NCBI GenBank assembly: GCA_964473285.1
Contig: CAYYOI010000025.1
Location: 1 to 22,021 of the forward strand
DNA length: 22,021 nucleotides
DNA from: JBNJGT01 sp964473285
Lineage (GTDB): Archaea > Nanobdellota > Nanobdellia > Woesearchaeales > JACJVW01
Direction: 5' to 3'
Shown: positions 16,801 to 22,021 of the stretch, one piece after another
Layout of the letters: each line of letters opens with the position of its first letter
Numbering within the stretch: the stretch's first letter is position 1
Made by a program: the position numbers and the translations under genes
The notes under the pieces: model-generated
The model's database searches: none
What the model was told of the DNA's origin: nothing
What the model saw: only the letters and a program-made list of their open reading frames with translations

Positions 16801-16844
16801 GACCTAATCAAATCTAACAACCGGTCAATACCCTTCTCTGACAT
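13800..16844 (-). CDS. SNF2-like translocase fused to SAM methyltransferase
   Basis: A 1014-residue fusion. After an unassigned ~220-residue N-terminus come superfamily 2 motifs: Walker A ATGAGKT (248-254), IFDEAH (358-363), LTATP (391-395), TDVLNEG (581-587) and QLIGRGHRKGQ (613-623). The last matches SNF2-type motif VI, so an ATP-driven duplex-DNA translocase is likely. Residues ~765-900 form a class I SAM methyltransferase with motif I VDLGSGPA (791-798) and DVATCCNALHYNNQ (856-869). That last motif resembles small-molecule/tRNA-type methyltransferases. The (N/D)PPY or PC motifs of canonical DNA methyltransferases are absent. No nuclease motif is evident. First gene of the cluster; its ATG lies 27 bases after a TATA-like element, without a Shine-Dalgarno site, so it appears leaderless. 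Its end overlaps array protein 1. Confidence 0.82.
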   Translation of the reverse strand: MSEKGIDRLLDLIRSKYPDHYKLITNYSGPVGPLLLEKGIITESQGETLRAYSPEAFLTDEQIRVLEHTVEQSPYSEKYLSMRHIIDSSEDEKIAAGFGRKMYESLDEGLKEVFHESDLTNQLREIPVMNLGVIKNLAPDVPSFISEFGQKSSDAIANDELIARILVRHYIKKGEAEYNGNIGSLPDDIRAEFDEPSLEQLVVKPVQRLIDYSQELNKRSELDLFFHQTNRLYEMVENGSRRVLCADATGAGKTLVGVTKKLLEDEKQGTRGRALIFAPGQTMRSVWGQEEIDTYVANLEGADSQDVTIIEKFDDFQNIPDSGFVVINYDKLGLDKNYTRNRYWKKVMELAEDSDLLIFDEAHRLKNYKTNSAKAFAEIVDKTKDTDSLFLTATPVPNKLSDLGFLFYMLNPDDPRFSCYRSEPYIYALDPDAIRDVMVRKQWFDISKDAINKLFDLPTLTQPKSVDDLIQVELSDVEAKQYFDAWKPSALAGIKLYQLRKILMDSKVHQINRIVSENSDDQQVIIYTPLKKNVVGDIKANLSAAYDPHSICIIDGDHSFKRKQEEAKKFRQGDYKILICTDVLNEGISLACGDRELDMYIMEPQITPADYIQLIGRGHRKGQYAPVRVHTLVSHSDSLEEFMTQEIMDLEEKYNVSFRATWTPTTIDRDRYSIRNSKDLIIQEAVRRALPLDEHTLALLDEDGEQSVSSGGTHSSLISKERISQDYFGKHINRLSQLKGKKYDPSKLDLLVTDYKNVDSWAVSTAAESNRIVASFLEALDKNGVSTERIVDLGSGPACLARVLHERGMQRLVDCVDGMQAMLDLGAELAAAEGVQGVRFFNRKAWDTGLVAGYYDVATCCNALHYNNQNTERDVERIIMESNRLLSTNGYAAFTLIPKTDPQYVDNVAKLFERYLFNVTFADEVSLSLENAHGKKKNAQIPMIFGQKNADYFGDLIGDALEVYTPFEHVATGGTKPLKIFTPQKEKQFQGFDTISRNYSTKKGSIAEVVSRWG

Positions 16845-16877
16845 AATAAAGGAGAATCAAATTCCCCTTTAAAAAGG
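16845..16877 (-). promoter_or_regulatory. Probable leaderless promoter of the minus-strand cluster
   Basis: On the minus strand CTTTTTAAAG (16867-16876), preceded by GAAAC, is centred 27 bases before the ATG at 16844. No other convincing promoter is seen inside the cluster, where every junction overlaps or abuts, so this would drive all five genes. Confidence 0.5.
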
Positions 16878-16987
16878 TTTCTAAATTTAACTACTACGAA
16901 GTAATAAAAATAAGGGGCAATTGGTATATTCACTCAGTAGCTCAAAAATTAATAATTCAAAATTAAATCCTGGCCAAAGCCACCAAC

Positions 16988-17019
16988 ATTTAAATATTCT
17001 AAATAAAATTATTAGTTCA
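16988..17019 (+). promoter_or_regulatory. Leaderless promoter of the nucleotidyltransferase pair
   Basis: TTTAAATA at 16989-16996 is centred 27 bases before the ATG at 17020, with no Shine-Dalgarno site between. This decides the start against the in-frame TTG at 16921. Confidence 0.55.
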
Positions 17020-17574
17020 ATGGAAAGAAACATTGAAAATCTCAACATCCTGGATAAATTTTGTTTGGATTTCATAGAAGTAGTTGAGAAGCACTCCGAA
17101 TATATTATTGTTTCAGGTTATGTCGCAATATCTTCTGGAAGAACACGAGGAACAGAAGACATTGATATGATTATTCCAAGACTATCAAAAGAGAGATTTG
17201 TGAACCTACATAGTGAGCTGGGTAAAGATTTTGTATGTATTCAATCAGACGATCCGCATATGATCTATGATTATCTAAACGATAATGTAAGTGTCAGATA
17301 CACCAGAAAAGATCAACCCTTGCCAGAGATGGAACTAAAGTTTTCAAAAGATGAACTTGATCAATATCAATTAAAGACCAAAACAAAGCTTCCATTGACA
17401 GGTCTTGACATATGGTTTAGCAATATAAATGTAAATATTGCATTCAAAGAGCATCTGCTTAAATCACAAAAAGATATGGATGATGCACTTCATCTCAGGA
17501 GAGTGTATGATGAACTCGTCAATGAATCAGAGATTGCAAAGGTCAGAAAGCTTATTGACAGGTGTAGATTATGA
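17020..17574 (+). CDS. Nucleotidyltransferase-fold protein
   Basis: The 184-residue product has the core pattern of the minimal nucleotidyltransferase fold: VSGYVAISSGRTRGTEDIDMII (spread over ~20-45 of this start), where GYVA forms the substrate loop and the two Asp of DID would bind metal. A C-terminal helical region with FKEHLLKSQKDMDDALHLRRVYDEL resembles the tail of stand-alone archaeal members that pair with a small protein. It may transfer a nucleotide to a protein or RNA target, as antitoxin or toxin nucleotidyltransferases of MNT and AbiEii type do; the specific role is not known. It is AT-rich compared with the cluster on its left and is transcribed divergently from it. Its stop overlaps the next start (ATGA at 17571-17574). 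Confidence 0.65.
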   Translation: MERNIENLNILDKFCLDFIEVVEKHSEYIIVSGYVAISSGRTRGTEDIDMIIPRLSKERFVNLHSELGKDFVCIQSDDPHMIYDYLNDNVSVRYTRKDQPLPEMELKFSKDELDQYQLKTKTKLPLTGLDIWFSNINVNIAFKEHLLKSQKDMDDALHLRRVYDELVNESEIAKVRKLIDRCRL

Positions 17575-17777
17575 CAGAACAAATCGAAAGATGGGCAGAG
17601 TTTGTAAAGAATAATCCTTCCTGGAAAAAAGAACATACCAAACTCATTGATGCCCAGTTTGCAAAATCAAAAGCATTCTATGACAGGCTTTCAAAGACCA
17701 AAAATGGCAAAAAAAAGATAGTTGAAATATTTGGTATAAAGAACAAGAACGGCTTTCCGAAACTGTTTTCAAATTAA
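17571..17777 (+). CDS. Small partner of the nucleotidyltransferase
   Basis: A 68-residue basic protein that starts within the stop of the nucleotidyltransferase gene (ATGA), so the two are translated together. It reads as helices with WAEFVKNNPSWKKEHTKLIDAQF near the start and a Lys-rich end (GKKKIVEIFGIKNKN). I do not recognise a named family. Tight coupling of a small protein with a nucleotidyltransferase is typical of toxin-antitoxin-like modules, but which partner would be toxic cannot be told. Confidence 0.6.
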   Translation: MTEQIERWAEFVKNNPSWKKEHTKLIDAQFAKSKAFYDRLSKTKNGKKKIVEIFGIKNKNGFPKLFSN

Positions 17778-18025
17778 TCAAATATGATTTTCTTGGAATC
17801 TAGCTGTCTACTCATTTATAGCAACATGAAATTGTTCTGAATATTAAAGGTTTTATACCTATAATTTTCATTAGAGAATCCAATTTGAGAGATAGAATTT
17901 AACGACCTCCGGTGTGCGAATTTCTTGGAAATCCCTCCTAGGGGTATTTACTTTGCCCCTTGAAAGTGGTAAATAAGCGAAAACTTTAAATATGAGAACC
18001 ATTGAATTGCTCATGAGGTGTTACC
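17778..18025 (+). promoter_or_regulatory. Intergenic region with promoter for the Tat-exported protein
   Basis: This 248-base gap has no convincing ORF or RNA gene. Near its end CTTTAAATA (17984-17992), preceded by GCGAAAA, would start a transcript near 18013. GAGGTG at 18015-18020 lies five bases before the ATG at 18026, giving a short leader with a Shine-Dalgarno site. A C/G-rich stretch with CCCTCCTAGGGG near 17932-17944 and AGGTTTTATACCT near 17848-17860 are weak inverted repeats of unknown meaning. Confidence 0.45.
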
Positions 18026-18811
18026 ATGACCCTATCCAGACGAGATTTCCTAAAATATACGACAGCCTTGATGGCTGGAACTGCAATAGGACTGAACCCC
18101 TTCACTGCCGAAGCAAGAGAAGGGACATTAGAAGATAACATTTTCACCGCTAACGATGGCACAGAGATTGATGTAACACACCTTGGTAGAAAGACTTGGA
18201 ATTTCCAGCAAAAAAAAGTACTTGAAAAATGCGGAAAAGAGTGGAAAACAGCTGAATATAGAGATATTGGAAATTTATATGAAAGATTTCAAAAAAGATT
18301 AATTAGCAATCCAGAATTAAGTCCATTAATTAAAGCATTAAACTTCGCACTTAACATAGGGTCTACAAAAAAAAGATGGTATAATGAATACATGGAATTA
18401 TTTAAAGAGAATATTGATTTTATGAAAGAATTCGACACGCAATATACAAATAATCCATATACAAAGATGGAATCTGGATCTGCGTATGATAATATAAAAG
18501 TTGTAACTCAAGGCCAACACATCTATTTATTTAAAGAAAGCATAACTCTCGCAAGAAAACTTCCTCAAGAATTATTATTTGATGAAGGACTATCAGGAAT
18601 GGTTAAAACAGAAAAAGATGTACTTAAAGAAGCTATATATGCAAGTGCAATTAGAGGGCCACCGAATCACCCAGTTACATGGAACCATGAAGCAAACATT
18701 AGAGGGCCACCATATGATACTGCAAAAAAGTTTCTAGAGATGGCACTAGAAGATTATCCAGAAGACCCCAGTTTCAATAGAGAATACAAATGGGTTTCAA
18801 ACCACCTATAG
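18026..18811 (+). CDS. Tat-exported protein of unknown function
   Basis: The 261-residue product starts with a textbook twin-arginine signal: SRRDFLK (residues 4-10), then a hydrophobic core (TTALMAGTAIGL) and an AEA cleavage motif near residue 30. It would therefore be folded, possibly with a cofactor or metal, before export. The mature part is mostly helical and hydrophilic (for example KKVLEKCGKEWKTAEYRDIG), with a single Cys and a twice-used IRGPP motif (near residues 212 and 230). I recognise no enzyme family. The gene is AT-rich. It lies 31 bases before the large surface-protein gene, which has its own TATA box in the overlapping tail. Confidence 0.75.
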   Translation: MTLSRRDFLKYTTALMAGTAIGLNPFTAEAREGTLEDNIFTANDGTEIDVTHLGRKTWNFQQKKVLEKCGKEWKTAEYRDIGNLYERFQKRLISNPELSPLIKALNFALNIGSTKKRWYNEYMELFKENIDFMKEFDTQYTNNPYTKMESGSAYDNIKVVTQGQHIYLFKESITLARKLPQELLFDEGLSGMVKTEKDVLKEAIYASAIRGPPNHPVTWNHEANIRGPPYDTAKKFLEMALEDYPEDPSFNREYKWVSNHL

Positions 18812-18842
18812 ATTTATATAATTCTTTGCTCAATATTAGTTT
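18811..18842 (+). promoter_or_regulatory. Leaderless promoter of the large surface protein
   Basis: TTTATATAA at 18813-18821 is centred 26 bases before the ATG at 18843. The TATA box begins right after the stop codon of the Tat-exported protein. Confidence 0.6.
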
Positions 18843-21527
18843 ATGAGAAAAGAATTGATAATTTTTTGTTTTATAATTATTATCCCTCTATACTCTTCTT
18901 TAATATTTGGATTTTCAGAACAAAGCAAAGCCGAAGAAGATCTCACAACTGAGGAAAAGTTGCAACAGGGCAACGTGGAAGAAATTGATGATTGGGGTTC
19001 GCTTTCAGCTGAGCAACTAGAACACCTTCCAAATTTTGAAGACATCCCAACTGACAAAGTAAATGACGTCATCGACAACTTGCCTGACAACCGTAAGACC
19101 GAACTCAAAAAAGAACAGATTGCAGCCGTTGAACCCCGGTCAAAACTGGGCGACCTCGGAAATTACGACCTTGCCGAGGTAAAGGCAGGCTTGGGTATCC
19201 CTGAAGACATTGACGTTCACCTGGATGGCGGAGTCTTTACCTTTACAGACGACAACTTCGTCACCGCAGCAATCCAGATCTATGACGGCGATACCTTCCA
19301 AGAACTCATCCAAGACATTGAATTAGACGAAGATGGTTTTGTCGTCTCAAACGACAACGGCGAGGCAAACATGTATGAAGACCCATGGACATTCTCCTCG
19401 GATGAAGGCTTGATGCGCTACATCGCAAGCACCATGAACAATTTAGGCATCCAGACCTCAACAGGCTCTGCCGAAATCACAAGCGATGGAAGAATCACAA
19501 TCTCAGACGATTACACCTGGCACGAGGTATCAAGCGCAAGCCACTACCAATACAACCACGTGACCTTCACAAACGTAAACGACCTTCGAAACGAGTTAGG
19601 CGCGATAACCTTTACAAAAGGCGACGGCCAGGCAACGATTGCAACCACCACAGGTGAGATCACCACAGAATTCACAAACGCCTCAGACGCCTACATTTTC
19701 GAGGACAACATCGCAATCCAGGAATCCGACGCAGTCGAATTCACATCAGACGGCGTCTCCTACAACATCGCAAACGCGAGAAACATCTCAGTCAACAAGT
19801 CAGTCTTCGTCCGCCATGCTGATTCAATCATCGTAGGCGATCACGTTTTGGCTGCAAACGTGGAAAACACAACCATCCCCTTCCATTACTCCTATGAGCT
19901 CTTTGACGTTCATGTCGAACTTCCAACATTCCAGGAGATAAAGGTTGCAAAATCTGACCTCATCAAGATCAAATCCTATGACTTTCCCAATCTTGTGAAC
20001 TCAAGATTCATCTTCGCAAACGAATCATTCATCTTCGCAAACATAACAACTGACCAGGACACCAACTACTATGTCCCAACCTACAAAGGCGACTGTTTCC
20101 TCTCGCTTGACGCATACGAGCAGTTAGAGCTTTTGACATACAACCGCTCATTCTTCGCAAACACAAAAGATGCGATTGAGGCAGAATTGCCAAACGAAGC
20201 AATATTGACCTTTGGCCAGCGAATCGCCGCCCAGACCCAGATAGGCCAGATCACACTTGAAGCAGCAGGAGACATGGTCGCAGTCTACAAAGGCAACCGC
20301 CTCGTTGACGTCACAAAAGAATACATCCCGCATGACATACATCATACGGCACAGTCTGACCTTATCATGAAAAGTCCTGTGTTCACAGCAAAGGACAGCA
20401 AGCTCTATACCACCCAGACCCATATAATCGACAACCAAGTGAGCGCTATCAAGACCAATCACACACCAGGGTTTAACCTCACCCTTGTCACAGACGAGAC
20501 AATCCTCATAATGAAAGAAGCTGACGAGAAACCTGCAATTGACGTGGTCGCAACACCAAACGAGATTCGCCTTGGCGACAACACAACTGACGCAATCTTT
20601 TCAATAATCGATGGCACCATAACATATGATACAGAACATACAATCTCAGCCTATGAAGAGATAGACATACCATTTGAAGACAAGACCCTTCACATGGCAG
20701 AGAACGGAAAACTCACACTTAAGGATTACACCAGCACAGATGACGGAGACCTCAAACGCATAATATTGCATGAGTACAAGGAGTTTGACTATCCAATATC
20801 ACTTTCAAAAGGGTATGCGATCACCCCTGCACACACAACCTTTCGCGATGAGTCAGCCTTTGAATTCCAGGAAGAGGATTTCATACTCAACAATGCAAGA
20901 CTCATCTTTCCCAATGAGACAGTCATATCCACAAACATCGCCTCAGGCTCAACCACAAAAAACGGCATGCAATGCGCCTTCATCCAGTATGAAGGAGTCT
21001 ACATAAGAAACTCAGAAAACCTCAACGACGAGTTCGCACTAAAGCCTGACACCTACATGCACCTTTGCCTGAGGAAGAACGAATCAGAAGAATTCAACGC
21101 TACCTGCAGCCAATGCTCAGTCTGGGACTTCGTGGAAAACAAGTCCATACTCAAGAGTGACGTATCCTACTGGCGTTATCCCTCAAAAGACGACACCATC
21201 CAAAGCCTTGCCCTAAACAAGGTCTACCACGGCAAAAAAGACACGATCGCAAGATTCAACAAGACAGCAATCAACCTCACAGCGCCCTACATCCAAGATC
21301 TTGCCCAGACAAACCTCGCTTGGTACTACTACCGCCTATTTGAGATGAAAGACAGCTCCCAGGTGAAAAGGATCCTTAAGATAAACACATCATACTACGC
21401 AGACAACCCCTACAAAAGCTACAAGAGCAGATTCAACCCACCTCTCGTGATGGACAACCTCCAGATAATCCAAAAAGGAAACAACATCGTAAAAGTCCAT
21501 GACCCCGACATTCTTGATTTGACCTGA
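18843..21527 (+). CDS. Large exported surface protein, possible beta-solenoid
   Basis: The 894-residue product starts with a hydrophobic signal segment (ELIIFCFIIIIPLYSSLIFGF). An acidic helical stretch (~30-100) follows, with short repeats of the form LSAEQLEHLPNFEDIP. The rest is rich in short Val/Ile/Thr strands with Asn and Asp turns, such as SRFIFANESFIFANIT and SIIVGDHVLAANVENTT, suggesting stacked beta turns of a solenoid or adhesin type. About fifteen N-x-S/T sequons point to N-glycosylation outside the cell. A Cys-bearing segment (CLRKNESEEFNATCSQCS) lies near the C-terminus. There is no C-terminal membrane helix, so attachment would be by the N-terminal segment or by other proteins. 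Its higher GC and codon use differ from the Tat-protein gene just before. No named family is recognised; an S-layer-associated or adhesive role is inference. Confidence 0.7.
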   Translation: MRKELIIFCFIIIIPLYSSLIFGFSEQSKAEEDLTTEEKLQQGNVEEIDDWGSLSAEQLEHLPNFEDIPTDKVNDVIDNLPDNRKTELKKEQIAAVEPRSKLGDLGNYDLAEVKAGLGIPEDIDVHLDGGVFTFTDDNFVTAAIQIYDGDTFQELIQDIELDEDGFVVSNDNGEANMYEDPWTFSSDEGLMRYIASTMNNLGIQTSTGSAEITSDGRITISDDYTWHEVSSASHYQYNHVTFTNVNDLRNELGAITFTKGDGQATIATTTGEITTEFTNASDAYIFEDNIAIQESDAVEFTSDGVSYNIANARNISVNKSVFVRHADSIIVGDHVLAANVENTTIPFHYSYELFDVHVELPTFQEIKVAKSDLIKIKSYDFPNLVNSRFIFANESFIFANITTDQDTNYYVPTYKGDCFLSLDAYEQLELLTYNRSFFANTKDAIEAELPNEAILTFGQRIAAQTQIGQITLEAAGDMVAVYKGNRLVDVTKEYIPHDIHHTAQSDLIMKSPVFTAKDSKLYTTQTHIIDNQVSAIKTNHTPGFNLTLVTDETILIMKEADEKPAIDVVATPNEIRLGDNTTDAIFSIIDGTITYDTEHTISAYEEIDIPFEDKTLHMAENGKLTLKDYTSTDDGDLKRIILHEYKEFDYPISLSKGYAITPAHTTFRDESAFEFQEEDFILNNARLIFPNETVISTNIASGSTTKNGMQCAFIQYEGVYIRNSENLNDEFALKPDTYMHLCLRKNESEEFNATCSQCSVWDFVENKSILKSDVSYWRYPSKDDTIQSLALNKVYHGKKDTIARFNKTAINLTAPYIQDLAQTNLAWYYYRLFEMKDSSQVKRILKINTSYYADNPYKSYKSRFNPPLVMDNLQIIQKGNNIVKVHDPDILDLT

Positions 21528-21565
21528 AGGTTATAGAAAAAAATATAATCAGAATTATACTTACC

Positions 21566-21799
21566 ATGATTATAAAAAGAGATAAAACAACTAAAAGAGA
21601 TTAATAGGCCTTTCTTTTTGGAAGAAGAAAAACAGGAAAAAGCTTCTTGATCTCAAACTTTATTGAACATGATGAATCCTTTTTCATAAAAAACAACCAC
21701 TCTATCCTGACCAAAGATAACAGGTCAATAACATACGAGACATTCCTTGAGATATTGACAAGAACCCTGAAAGAGGGAAAAGTTCTTGGTATACAGTGA
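21566..21799 (+). pseudogene. Remnant of a P-loop archaeal ATPase gene
   Basis: One frame reads MIIKRDKTTKRD, then TAA TAG (21602-21607), then AFLFGRRKTGKSFLISNFI and on to a TGA at 21797-21799. FGRRKTGKS is the Walker A motif in the form typical of the archaeal ATPase family that begins MIIKRD or similar and lacks here the expected ~20-residue spacer. The Walker B (IDEFQ-like) segment expected after KEGKVLGIQ is missing. The gene is therefore disrupted by stops and probably by deletions. Confidence 0.6.
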
Positions 21800-21801
21800 T
21801 A

Positions 21802-21966
21802 CTAGAGAATTTCCTCAATGCAGACACACATGAATTCTGGGACTATGGTCTAAAAGGCATATCACTGCAAAACCCCAACTCAAACTATTTCCCATTCCAG
21901 GAGAAAGCCGAACAATTCCACTTCACAAAAAAGACCATGAACGAAACCCGCAGGTACTCTGAATAA
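21802..21966 (+). pseudogene. Out-of-frame gene remnant, possibly the same ATPase
   Basis: A 54-codon open stretch in another frame (LENFLNADTHEFWDYGLKG..., ending with TAA at 21964-21966) has no start codon or ribosome site of its own. It follows directly on the Walker A fragment and is likely a further piece of the decayed gene, though I cannot match it to a specific part of the ATPase family. Confidence 0.3.
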
Positions 21967-21980
21967 CCGAGTTTTTCTAA

Positions 21981-22021
21981 AAAATAGTAGAAAATATATA
22001 TCAAAATAGTAGGATACCATA
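21981..22021 (+). promoter_or_regulatory. TATA element flanked by 10-bp direct repeats
   Basis: AAAATAGTAG occurs at 21981-21990 and again at 22003-22012, 22 bases apart, on either side of AAATATATAT (21992-22001). This looks like a promoter for a gene starting just beyond the window, with a repeated operator on both sides of the TATA box. Confidence 0.45.

Noticed and set aside
13800..16844. Cluster as a classical type I, type III or single-chain (ISP) restriction-modification system
   Set aside because: No nuclease motif, no specificity subunit of known type, and the methyltransferase lacks (N/D)PPY or PC motifs.
16921..17019. Nucleotidyltransferase starting at the TTG at 16921
   Set aside because: A good TATA box at 16989-16996 points to a leaderless start at 17020. 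The extra residues are low-complexity and precede the promoter.
17778..18025. Possible small RNA in the intergenic gap
   Set aside because: Only weak short inverted repeats, no tRNA-like or known RNA structure visible, and no paired promoter and terminator.

Overview
The window looks archaeal. TATA-like boxes sit 25-27 bases upstream of ATG codons that lack a Shine-Dalgarno site at several genes (2445, 5647, 16844, 17020, 18843), the pattern of leaderless archaeal transcription, and surface proteins carry archaeal-style signals and anchors. Gene content (DUF2339 membrane protein, thrombospondin-3 surface protein, very large secreted protein of no known family, nucleotidyltransferase pair) would fit a DPANN-like or other uncultivated euryarchaeal-type lineage, but the lineage cannot be fixed from this window.

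Left part (1-7424): a terminator, then leuA (2-isopropylmalate synthase) preceded by a 16-codon leader ORF ending in a leucine-codon run. A convergent TIM-barrel sugar-isomerase-like gene follows and shares a divergent TATA region with a DUF2339 membrane protein. That gene overlaps a signal-peptide/discoidin-like/thrombospondin-3 surface protein, interrupted by one in-frame TAG. A Kef-type cation:proton antiporter with a TrkA-N domain completes this part.

Centre (7425-16844, minus strand): a five-gene cluster whose genes overlap or abut at every junction, read from 16844 down to 7425. It encodes (1) a 1014-residue SNF2-like translocase fused to a class I SAM methyltransferase, (2) a 1110-residue protein of 11 tandem ~78-residue units resembling Cro/CI (XRE) helix-turn-helix domains plus a unique C-terminal domain, (3) a compact, divergent methylpurine-DNA-glycosylase (AAG)-like protein, (4) a second array protein with 7 units and an almost identical C-terminal domain, and (5) a second AAG-like protein. 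The C-terminal-domain plus AAG segment is a ~1-kb direct repeat flanking the second array. I recognise no described system with this composition. A modular DNA-recognition array working with a base-excision enzyme and an ATP-driven translocase/methyltransferase, for defence or genome modification, is the leading hypothesis and is inference only.

Right part (16845-22021): a divergently transcribed nucleotidyltransferase with a small partner (possible toxin-antitoxin-like pair), a Tat-exported protein of unknown function, an 894-residue exported repeat-rich surface protein, a decayed P-loop ATPase gene, and a TATA element flanked by 10-bp direct repeats at the window edge.
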